Under the pieces are notes generated by a model that saw nothing but the letters and a program-made list of their open reading frames with translations, searched no databases and had not been told where the DNA came from. The position numbers were made by a program, and so were the translations under genes. Shown piece by piece: positions 41,907 to 48,703 of a DNA stretch of 52,508 bases. The DNA lies in assembly GCA_017614995.1 (NCBI GenBank), contig JAGAAX010000055.1, positions 1 through 52,508 of the forward strand, read 5' to 3'. Within the stretch, counting starts at the first letter, position 1; each line of letters opens with the position of its first letter. The stretch is from Spirochaetaceae bacterium (GTDB lineage: Bacteria > Spirochaetota > Spirochaetia > Treponematales > Treponemataceae).

Positions 41907-42124
41907 AAGGGAAAGGGAAAACCCCTACTTCCGAGGCGCGGTTTTCCCTTCCCCTTAAACCCCTTCCTTTTCCGGCACGGTCTAAGGGCTCTGCCCTTAG
42001 GAATCCCGTTTGTACAAACATTATTGATGGAACTCCGCTTTTTGAGATTAACCTGGTCACTGAGCGTTGGTTGGTGAGCGTAGTCGAACCAAGTCGAAAT
42101 GACCAAGAAAGTGGGCTTTTGCAA
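41906..42124 (+). repeat. Structured dispersed repeat, copy 2
   Basis: Matches 28932-29147 over about 215 bp in the same orientation. The second hairpin differs on both arms in a compensating way (CTAAGGGC/GCCCTTAG here, CCAAAGGGC/GCCCTTTGG there). It begins in the last bases of rpoN. No ORF. Confidence 0.8.
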
Positions 42125-42234
42125 ATTCTGCCGGTTTTTGCTGATTGAGCTTTAGATGTAGATTTAATTGCTACGAAAAGAAGATTGCTTCGTCGCTACG
42201 CTCCTCGCAATGACGGAGCTACTGCGAAAAGAAG
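42125..42234 (+). repeat. Left flank of the accessory island: cassette-type repeat and REP motif
   Basis: CTGCCGGTTTTTG, an ATTGAGCTTTA block and GTAGATTTAATTGCTACGAAAAGAAG, truncated here to 42158-42183, resemble 45251-45333. A REP-like motif AGATTGCTTCGTCGC...CGCAATGACGG (42182-42216) and a second fragment CTACTGCGAAAAGAAG (to 42234) follow. Confidence 0.65.
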
Positions 42235-42264
42235 TTTACTGTTTTCTGAAAATTATGGTATAAT
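42235..42264 (+). promoter_or_regulatory. Promoter of the variable lipoprotein gene
   Basis: TTTACT (42235-42240), 18 bp, extended -10 TGGTATAAT (hexamer 42259-42264). The start site near 42271 precedes a CAGGGA ribosome site and the ATG at 42297. Confidence 0.65.
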
Positions 42265-42346
42265 TCACCTTACACATAAACAGGGATTTTTCAAGCATGA
42301 CTTTAAAGGTACTTGACAGACATGAAATGCGCCTCACACTTTTTAA

Positions 42347-42395
42347 GCAACAAGCAACAAGCAACAAGCAACAAGCAACAAGCAACAAGCAACAA
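42347..42395 (+). repeat. Heptanucleotide tandem repeat (GCAACAA)x7
   Basis: Seven perfect copies of GCAACAA in 49 bp, between the candidate start codons (42297, 42322, 42327) and the signal peptide of the lipoprotein. Since 7 is not a multiple of 3, every copy gained or lost changes the reading frame. With seven copies, frames from all three ATGs end at TAG (42397) or TAA (42402). Confidence 0.95.
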
Positions 42396-42400
42396 ATAGC

Positions 42401-44761
42401 ATAAAAAGACTTTTTATAGCAATAACCGCCATTATTCTGGCTTTAAGCCTTACCTCTTGCGGAGGAGGAGGCGGTGGCGGCGGTGCTGTCTCATTTCAGG
42501 GCAGTGGCGCGCAGTACCACAACGGCGGTGATGCCAGCGGCTGGGGTACAGGCAACCAGACCGGCAACGGCTTTGACCCGCAAGGCCAAAGCATAGAAGA
42601 ATCAGAAGCCGGCCTGCTTATAAGCCAGATGGCCGCGCTTTCAGGCATAACAGGCATAACGATTGAGCTTACGATAAACGGCACGCCTTATCCTGCAATC
42701 AATGCAGATGAAACAACAACCACGGCAGTGCTGCCAAAGATAAAAGCCGGAGACAAAATTTCAGGCAAAGCCACAATAAACCTATCTAACGGAGACCCGC
42801 GCGTAGCATATCTAGACGAAACAGAAGCAGCGCTGCACGGCGTGCTGAAATTCAAAGTTCCTTACACTTACACAGCAAATAACTTGGCCGGCCAACCAGT
42901 GGCAAGCGGCACATATTATGCGCGCGACGGCATCAACCTTTCGACAGCTACAACATCAGACATTGCAGGCTGGCAGTGCGCAGAAGACGGCTCTGTGCAT
43001 TACGGCAGCTACGTTACCGGCGTGCGCGGCGACATTACGCTAAACGCCGTGTCTGCCAGTGGCGCACCAGTCTTGAACGCAAGCGCAAGCCCGGAAATTC
43101 TTTATGCAACAGCAACAAGCGGTGACACAACAACGATAACCATAACAGGCGTAACAGGCTCACCTCAAGTTAGCTCTATTTCTAATGAATTAGAGCAGCA
43201 AGGTGCGATTGTGCCGGACAATGCTTCGAATCCGACATCATATACACTGACTGTAAAAATTAAAGACGATCCAACAAGCACAATGGGTGACCCTATCTGG
43301 TTTAATGACGATACCACTGCAAACGTAACCATAACAGATGACAGCGGTGCTATAAAATCAGTGCCGCTGACGCTAAAGAACAAATATACATTTACAGTAG
43401 CAGATGCAAGCAACAGCCCATACCCGCAAGGTGATAAAGATCAAGGAACATCGTATTCTTTTGATGATTTAAAGGGCATAATACCTGCATCAGCTATTCC
43501 GGCAGGGCGCGAAGTAGTAGCGTTTGAAGAGGGTACCCGTATTTTTAAAGAAAGCGATTCCCCTATAACGTTAGGCAGTTCAACCTTCACCCAGAGACTT
43601 GTCAGATTAAAGGCAGTGCTTGACTTTACGTGCTCACTCTCTGACGGCGGATACGGAACAACGGCAAGCCCTCTCAGCTCTCAAACCGGAACTTCTACGA
43701 ATCCGTATCTGCTGAATTATTATGGAACAACTACAGAAAGGAAAATTCAGATTGAGATAAACGATTATGCATGCGGTAGCGGAGATTTGACCTTAGAGAT
43801 AGATCAAACGCAGCCAAATATAGCTAATATAAATAATGCTGATATGTTTGATCCTATAAGTCAAACAGGTAATCATTTCCTTCTAAAGCTTAAAGATGAT
43901 CTTGCAAAAAATAGTGTGTATATCAATCTGATAAAGCTGATTGCTACAGACCCGACCACAGGCGCAACAAAAGATGTTTATATAAAGGTAGTGAAAGTCG
44001 GAATCGGCAATAAAGACACCCCTGATGCGGTAGGCGATATCGTATTCACCGACGGCACGGCAATGGCTTATACAGCGTTTAACAATCTTGCTCCTGCTGA
44101 AAAAACTACAAAGGCTGCCGCCGCAATTGCAGTTATTTTCTATGCTGGTGGCAATGCAAAACTGGGCGGCAGAGTGCTTGGTTTGGGAATCAACAGCTAT
44201 AATGGAACTAATTATCAGGGAACTCAAAATGACGCTTCTGCCAAGGGCTATTTGGCTTATATTGAAGGTTTAAAAAGTGAACCGCACTGGAACGGACAGG
44301 CAAGCTCTATTGATGATTTTATCAGCTTGATTAACGGCGATGTAGACGGCAGTGATAATCTTTCAGTTATGTCCTCATATTTTAATACTACAGGAAAGAC
44401 TGATGATAGCGAAATTGCTGGTAAATATACTGCATTCCAATGGCCAAAGAATATTTATCCGGGAACAAGATCAAATTTAACAGGTACTGCATATACAACC
44501 GGCTGGTATCTGCCGACTCTGCCTGAAATGCTGATGATTTATAAAAACAAAGCCACTGTTGAAACGGCTTTGGCTGCCTGTGGTTCTGGTGTAACCTCTA
44601 CGATTCCTGGTGGAGAATACTGGACTTTCAGTGCATCAACTTGTGATTCTTCTAATCACAGTGGAAATTCTTTGACACTTTTGAATATGACAACAGGAAA
44701 CCCAGACTGGGACGATGGCTGGGCTGGCAAAAAGATACTCGCCATTCGCCGCTTTAACTAG
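42401..44761 (+). CDS. Surface lipoprotein with FGE/C-type-lectin-like C-terminus, out of frame with its starts
   Basis: 786 codons from the signal peptide on (IKRLFIAITAIILALSLTSC, lipobox LTSC) followed by a run of eight Gly. Residues 100-450 look like repeated beta-rich domains (TYYARDGINLST; YATATSGDTTTITITGV). From about residue 560 the chain reads GDIVFTDGTAMAYTAF and ends GWYLPTLPEMLMIYKNK...YWTFSAS...GKKILAIRRFN, the layout of the C-type-lectin/FGE-like targets of diversity-generating retroelements, as in T. denticola TvpA (from memory). No ATG, GTG or TTG lies in this frame between TAA (42344) and the lipobox, so translation needs a frame change in the upstream heptamer tract. The ATG at 42629 is internal, lacks the signal and is unlikely as start. 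No reverse transcriptase or template repeat is in the window. Confidence 0.75.
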   Translation: MKRLFIAITAIILALSLTSCGGGGGGGGAVSFQGSGAQYHNGGDASGWGTGNQTGNGFDPQGQSIEESEAGLLISQMAALSGITGITIELTINGTPYPAINADETTTTAVLPKIKAGDKISGKATINLSNGDPRVAYLDETEAALHGVLKFKVPYTYTANNLAGQPVASGTYYARDGINLSTATTSDIAGWQCAEDGSVHYGSYVTGVRGDITLNAVSASGAPVLNASASPEILYATATSGDTTTITITGVTGSPQVSSISNELEQQGAIVPDNASNPTSYTLTVKIKDDPTSTMGDPIWFNDDTTANVTITDDSGAIKSVPLTLKNKYTFTVADASNSPYPQGDKDQGTSYSFDDLKGIIPASAIPAGREVVAFEEGTRIFKESDSPITLGSSTFTQRLVRLKAVLDFTCSLSDGGYGTTASPLSSQTGTSTNPYLLNYYGTTTERKIQIEINDYACGSGDLTLEIDQTQPNIANINNADMFDPISQTGNHFLLKLKDDLAKNSVYINLIKLIATDPTTGATKDVYIKVVKVGIGNKDTPDAVGDIVFTDGTAMAYTAFNNLAPAEKTTKAAAAIAVIFYAGGNAKLGGRVLGLGINSYNGTNYQGTQNDASAKGYLAYIEGLKSEPHWNGQASSIDDFISLINGDVDGSDNLSVMSSYFNTTGKTDDSEIAGKYTAFQWPKNIYPGTRSNLTGTAYTTGWYLPTLPEMLMIYKNKATVETALAACGSGVTSTIPGGEYWTFSASTCDSSNHSGNSLTLLNMTTGNPDWDDGWAGKKILAIRRFN

Positions 44762-45250
44762 TTGTGTATGGCTTATGCACAGGGGCGCGAGGGTGTCGGA
44801 GTGCGCGTTTCGGGTTTGCGATTGGGCTTGTTCTATGGAATAAGCTGAATTGGCAAACCCTGCAAGTTTTGCTAACGCAAAACTGGTAACTGATGCACAA
44901 CGGGCTGCTTGGTTGGAGATGGTGTACATGGGCGGCGGAAAGCAGTGACTTGTGGACGCGGACTGCCTCATGGCTTTGCCATGCGAGCAGTCCGACGGAC
45001 GCAAAGGAACGGATTTCCGCAAGATATGTACATGAGCACGCATTGGGTGCTCTTTATGTTGAAATAAACCGGAGCTGTATCGTTCCGGCTTAAATACAAC
45101 AAACCGGCACATGCCGGAAATTGCCAAAGGAGGGAGCGTTTTGCAAGGGCCTAATCTACAGTTGGGGTTTTATCTGGCAAAACGCCAAGTTTCCGCTTTC
45201 GCGTAAACTTGTAACGGGTGCACAACGTTCCGTTTTGGCTGGTGCACATA
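44762..45250 (+). other. Non-coding, hairpin-rich stretch after the lipoprotein gene
   Basis: About 490 bp without a credible gene. It contains two related units: AGTTTTGCTAACGCAAAACT, GTAACTGATGCACAACG and GGTGTACAT (44863-44929), and AAGTTT...AAACTT, GTAACGGGTGCACAACG and GGTGCACAT (45186-45249). Repeat B copy 2 lies between them, as do GCGTTTTGC/GCAAAACGC arms (45138-45185) and a CCGGCACATGCCGG palindrome. Confidence 0.6.
44932..45022 (+). repeat. Structured dispersed repeat B, copy 2
   Basis: Shares with the minus strand of 40276-40397 the ordered blocks GCGGAAAG, AGTGACTTG, GGACGCG, ACTGCCTC, GCGAGCAGT, GACGGACGCAA, GGAACGGATTTCCGC. The middle is a perfect local hairpin here (ATGGC/GCCAT within GGACTGC...GCAGTCC). 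Confidence 0.7.
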
Positions 45251-45333
45251 GACTGCCGGTTTTTGTGTAAGCAAAAAGCGGCACTTTTCGCCAATTGAAC
45301 TTTATTCGTAGATTAAGCTACTGCGAAAAGAAG
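45251..45333 (+). repeat. Cassette-type repeat at the broken gene edge
   Basis: CTGCCGGTTTTTG, an inserted hairpin (TTTTTGTGTAAGCAAAAA), CAATTGAACTTTATTC, then GTAGATTAAGCTACTGCGAAAAGAAG (45308-45333). The last 26 bp recur at 46060-46083 and in altered form at 42158-42183. The DUF4469 remnant starts right at its end. Confidence 0.7.
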
Positions 45334-45924
45334 CGCGGCTCATCGCTCACAGAAGCCGACATAGCCGCGTACCAGAAACTGGAGAGAGAAGTAATCAAAG
45401 ACATCATCGCAAACGGCGGCCAGCTCAATACGCCGATAATCAATACTTCTTTCAGCATCTCAGGCGTGTTCACAAGCCAGACAGACGGCTTCGACAAGAG
45501 CCGCCATGCCGTAAAGCTCAACGTAACAGCCGGAACAGCCCTGCGCGAGGCACTGACAAAAGTCTCCGTGCAGAAAGTTGAGGCGTCTTCGACCGACCCG
45601 TACATCACAAGCGTTACAGACAAAGTTTCAGGCGACACCACCACAATCCGCACCGGCTCCGTCATGGAAATAACCGGCAGCCGCCTGAAATTTGACGCCG
45701 CCGACACCGAGCAGGGCGTATTCGCCGTAACCGCGTCAGGCGAGTTCAGATGTGCAACCGTAATCGAGAACAAACCCGCAAGGCTTATGGTGCTGCTCTC
45801 CCCAGAAGTTCCCGCCGGAGACTTTACGCTTGAAGTGAGAACGAAAATTACAAGCAACAAAAACTCTGGAAAAACGCTCAAACGCAGTTCGTACAACAGG
45901 GTACTTTCTGCTGTAAAAGACTAA
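45331..45924 (+). pseudogene. 5'-truncated DNA-binding/DUF4469 (Ig-like) protein gene
   Basis: About 197 codons. From RGSSLTEADIAAYQKLEREV the sequence matches the second half of the HU-like DNA-binding domain and then the complete DUF4469 Ig-like domain (DPYITSVTDKVSG; TGSRLKFDAADTEQGVFAV; LEVRTKITSNKNSGKTLK), ending in a normal stop. Intact members of this family, known from Bacteroidota and Treponema, are roughly 50-80 residues longer at the N-terminus. The missing part is replaced by the GTAGATTAAG... repeat. The only in-frame start upstream is a TTG at 45295 with no ribosome site, so the gene is probably dead. Confidence 0.72.
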
Positions 45925-45943
45925 AAAGTTAAAGACATGAAAT

Positions 45944-46053
45944 GGCACATTATAATGTGCCAGTGTAGCACAGCATAATGTGCCGGTGTGGCACAGCATA
46001 GTGTGCTAGAGTGGCACAGCATAATATGACGATGAAGCACACTATGCTGTGCT
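45944..46053. repeat. Five palindromes of GCACAGCATAATGTGC type at exact 23-bp spacing
   Basis: GCACA begins at 45945, 45968, 45991, 46014 and 46037, and each is the left half of a 16-bp near-palindrome (GCACATTATAATGTGC, GCACAGCATAATGTGC, GCACAGCATAGTGTGC, GCACAGCATAATATGA, GCACACTATGCTGTGC). The last is the reverse-complement form of the third. Seven-bp linkers separate them. No reading frame. Confidence 0.85.
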
Positions 46054-46059
46054 TTATTT

Positions 46060-46083
46060 GTAGATTAAGCTGCTGCGAAAAGA
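46060..46083 (+). repeat. Third copy of the GTAGATTAAG cassette repeat
   Basis: GTAGATTAAGCTGCTGCGAA and four more bases, one mismatch to 45308-45333. With that copy it brackets the DUF4469 remnant and the palindrome array as direct repeats. Confidence 0.7.
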
Positions 46084-46238
46084 GTGAATCTGCCTGAAAG
46101 TTGTAAGACTGTAAAAACATCAATTTTACAATTAGTTTAGGTTGCAAAATATGATTCTTCATTTATACTAGTAAAGTAAGTTTTTCTTGAAGCGTTTGCT
46201 TAAGAAAGCTTGATGATGTGCTTTATTAGGAGGTTTAC

Positions 46239-46526
46239 ATGAATGTAACATTGAGCGCCGTAGGTTTTGATTTTCAGCAAGAGCAGCAGGACTTGATTAA
46301 CAAGAAACTTGAAAGAATCAATTATGCTGACGATTTGATTGTGGATCTTCTTGTCCGTGTAAAAGACGATAAAAAAATCATTTTTGATGTTACTGCCAAT
46401 TTCCGCTGGGGTGCTTCTGCCCATGTTTCTGCAGAAGACTACGATTTTGGTGCGGCATTGAACAAGACAATGGATATTCTTGATACAAAGGTCAAGAAAG
46501 AAAAAGATAAAATCCAGAAGAAATAG
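46239..46526 (+). CDS. hpf: Ribosome hibernation promoting factor (Hpf/RaiA family)
   Basis: 95 residues, short form without the C-terminal dimerisation domain. MNVTLSAVGFDFQQEQQDLI and ILDTKVKKEKDKIQKK match the first strand-helix and last helix of the S30AE fold; the basic end contacts 16S rRNA. It stalls ribosomes in stationary phase. AGGAGG lies 6 nt before the ATG. Followed by a terminator, so it is uncoupled from hprK. Confidence 0.88.
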   Translation: MNVTLSAVGFDFQQEQQDLINKKLERINYADDLIVDLLVRVKDDKKIIFDVTANFRWGASAHVSAEDYDFGAALNKTMDILDTKVKKEKDKIQKK

Positions 46527-46547
46527 CGTTTTTCTTCCATAAAAAAA

Positions 46548-46614
46548 TGAAAAGCCGGTGTCGAAAGTGCAGCCCAAAACCGGGCGTCATTCCGATTACC
46601 GGCTTTTTTGTTTT
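46548..46614 (+). terminator. Rho-independent terminator after hpf
   Basis: AAAAGCCGGT (46548-46557) pairs with ACCGGCTTTT (46598-46607) and TTGTTTT follows. The loop holds a second small hairpin, GCCC-AAAACC-GGGC. Confidence 0.8.
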
Positions 46615-46643
46615 ATCAATGTAATACGTCTAACCTTTTGTGA

Positions 46644-46672
46644 TTGCAAATTCTCTTTTGAGCGTGTATATT
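46644..46672 (+). promoter_or_regulatory. Promoter of hprK, leaderless type
   Basis: TTGCAA (46644-46649), 17 bp, TATATT (46667-46672). The ATG at 46680 is 7 nt downstream without a Shine-Dalgarno site. Confidence 0.6.
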
Positions 46673-46679
46673 CGTATGT

Positions 46680-47669
46680 ATGGCTGAGAAGCGTTTTACC
46701 GTTTTGGATTTGCTCGATTTAGACTTAAAAGGACATAACTCTCTTAATCTTCATTGTGTTTGCGGACGCAGAGGTTTGACACGTGAACTTACAGTTCCAG
46801 AAATCAACCGTCCTGGTCTTGCGCTTTCGGGCTTTTTTGAATCTTTCGGTGCGCAGCGTGTTCAGCTTTTAGGGCGCGGTGAAGTCGCCTACCTTGCAAA
46901 GCTTATTGCAGAGAACAATCTTCAGACATTGACGCAGCTTTTTTCTTATGAGATTCCATGCTGTATTTTTACGCACAATCTTGCACCAGACCCACATGTA
47001 ATTGAACTTGCAGAAGAAGCAGGCTGTGCCATTCTTCAGACAGATTTGTCTTCAACTGAATTTTCGAGCAGGCTTTTGCGCGTATTCTCGAACATTTTTG
47101 CGCAGCACAAAACCATGCATGGTGTTCTTGTTGAAGTTTACGGTCTCGGCATTCTGATAATGGGCGATTCTGGTGTCGGCAAAAGCGAGACGGCTTTGGA
47201 GCTTGTTGAGCGCGGTCACCGTCTTGTTGCCGACGACATTGTAGAAATCCGCTGTGTAAACGGAAACACCATTCTTGGTCAGGGCGCAAACCGCGTAATA
47301 AGCCACCACATGGAAATCCGAGGTCTCGGCATTATCAATATTTCGCAGCTTTACGGCATCGGCGCAATCCGCGAGCAGAAAGAAGTTCAGCTTGTCGTAA
47401 AGCTTGAGGAATGGAACTCTGCGAAAGTTTATGACCGCCTTGGAACACAGCAGCTTTCTATGGATTTGCTCGGCGTTAAAGTTCCGCTTCTTGAAATTCC
47501 GGTTAAACCGGGACGGAATGTTCCAATTATTATTGAAACAGCAGCAATGAACGAGCGTCTTAAGGCTATGGGCTATTTTTCTGCTCGTGAATTTAATCAA
47601 AATGTATTAAAATGGATTGAGACGGACGCAGCTCAAGCTGCTTATTACGGCAGTGATGATTCTTATTAA
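46680..47669 (+). CDS. hprK: HPr kinase/phosphorylase
   Basis: 329 residues. The C-terminal kinase domain has the P-loop GDSGVGKSE near residue 162 and the HprK signature EIRGLGIINISQLYG near residue 211; the N-terminal domain (residues 1-130) is the usual regulatory part. The enzyme phosphorylates Ser46 of HPr with ATP or PPi and reverses it. ptsH follows after 18 nt, so kinase and substrate are co-transcribed. Spirochaetes often keep these with few PTS transporters, suggesting a regulatory role. Confidence 0.95.
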   Translation: MAEKRFTVLDLLDLDLKGHNSLNLHCVCGRRGLTRELTVPEINRPGLALSGFFESFGAQRVQLLGRGEVAYLAKLIAENNLQTLTQLFSYEIPCCIFTHNLAPDPHVIELAEEAGCAILQTDLSSTEFSSRLLRVFSNIFAQHKTMHGVLVEVYGLGILIMGDSGVGKSETALELVERGHRLVADDIVEIRCVNGNTILGQGANRVISHHMEIRGLGIINISQLYGIGAIREQKEVQLVVKLEEWNSAKVYDRLGTQQLSMDLLGVKVPLLEIPVKPGRNVPIIIETAAMNERLKAMGYFSAREFNQNVLKWIETDAAQAAYYGSDDSY

Positions 47670-47687
47670 TATCGGGGATTTATAACT

Positions 47688-47954
47688 ATGGTTGAAAAAC
47701 TAGTTACAGTACAAAACAGAGCGGGCATACACGCCCGGCCGGCCGCACTTATTGCACAGACTGCAAACAAATTTGCTTCTGAAGTGCTTATTGAAAAAGA
47801 TTCAGTAACTATTAATGCTAAGTCAATCATGGGTGTAATCACGATGGCTGCCTGCTATCAGACTGTGCTCACTGTGCGCGCTACCGGCTCAGACGAAGAA
47901 GCCGCCGTTGCTGCAATTCAGGCTTTGTTTGAAAACAAATTCGAAGAAGACTAA
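47688..47954 (+). CDS. ptsH: HPr phosphocarrier protein
   Basis: 88 residues. NRAGIHARPAALIA contains the active-site His, and NAKSIMGVITMA contains the regulatory Ser for HprK. Both key residues are present, so the protein can take part in PTS transfer and in Ser phosphorylation. Ribosome site GGGGATTTATAACT before the ATG is weak; coupling to hprK is likely. Confidence 0.95.
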   Translation: MVEKLVTVQNRAGIHARPAALIAQTANKFASEVLIEKDSVTINAKSIMGVITMAACYQTVLTVRATGSDEEAAVAAIQALFENKFEED

Positions 47955-48049
47955 CTGGAATAAATATCAGCGTTCCGCAGTATGCCGCTCAATAAATTGA
48001 ATAATCTCATTCGGACTTTTCTTTTTTTGAAAAATTATATGGTTTTGTC

Positions 48050-48085
48050 TTGTAAGTTAGAAAAATTATTATATACTAATGTATA
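48050..48085 (+). promoter_or_regulatory. lexA promoter with candidate self-binding palindrome
   Basis: TTGTAA (48050-48055), 16 bp, TATACT (48072-48077). The perfect palindrome TATAC-TAAT-GTATA (48072-48085) covers the -10 box and start site, just before the ATG at 48089. It is a plausible LexA box. Confidence 0.5.
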
Positions 48086-48088
48086 GAT

Positions 48089-48703
48089 ATGAAAGCTTTA
48101 ACAGAATGTCAGCAAGAATCACTGCGTTATATCCGCGATTATACTTTAGAAAATTCCCGTCCGCCGACGATACGCGAAGTTGCAGACCATTTTGGTGTTA
48201 CGGTAAAGGCGGCTCAAGACCGCATAACAGCCCTGCGCAAAAAGCAGTTTCTTGCACCAAGCGACAACTGCTCAAGATCGCTTCGCGTTCTTATTGATAT
48301 AGACGAAAAAGAAAAGGAAAATTCTGAAATGGTGTCTGTGCCGCTGCTTGGAACTATTGCAGTCGGCAAGCCTTTAATTTGTGCTGATAACACAGAAGGT
48401 CGAATTTTTGTTCCAAGTTCTTTTTTGCGGAAAGATTCAGAATATTTTGCCTTAACCGTAAAAGGCGAGAGCATGAGTCAGGCGGGCATTCTCGACGGCG
48501 ATACAGCTTTGATACAGCAGTGTGAGACGGCTGAAGACGGTGAAATTATAGTTGTGCTGCTTGATGATACGATAACGCTAAAGCGCTATTTTAAAGAGCC
48601 GTCGCGCATTCGGCTTCAGTCTGAAAACCCCGATTTTAAGCCTATTTTCTGTCAGGATGTGCGCATTTTGGGCAGACTTTCTACTATAATTAGGATTTAC
48701 TGA
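48089..48703 (+). CDS. lexA: LexA repressor
   Basis: 204 residues. The N-terminal winged helix (PTIREVADHFGVTVKAAQDRI) is followed by a linker and the S24 peptidase domain. Catalytic Ser in KGESMSQAGI and Lys in ITLKRYFKE are present. The usual Ala-Gly self-cleavage site is GTIAVGKPL here, so the scissile bond would be Val-Gly. It represses DNA-damage genes until RecA triggers self-cleavage. Its TGA overlaps the holA ATG. Confidence 0.9.
   Translation: MKALTECQQESLRYIRDYTLENSRPPTIREVADHFGVTVKAAQDRITALRKKQFLAPSDNCSRSLRVLIDIDEKEKENSEMVSVPLLGTIAVGKPLICADNTEGRIFVPSSFLRKDSEYFALTVKGESMSQAGILDGDTALIQQCETAEDGEIIVVLLDDTITLKRYFKEPSRIRLQSENPDFKPIFCQDVRILGRLSTIIRIY

Noticed and set aside
44863-45249. 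Integron attC sites
   Set aside because: No matching pair of RYYYAAC and GTTRRRY core sites at the correct spacing, and no integrase gene in the window.
45318-45896. 192-codon open frame opposite the DUF4469 remnant
   Set aside because: Shadow frame; the plus strand matches a known family over its whole length.
45944-46053. Sigma-54 promoters (TGGCAC...TGTGC) before hpf
   Set aside because: The distance between the GG and GC elements is 15 bp instead of the required 12.
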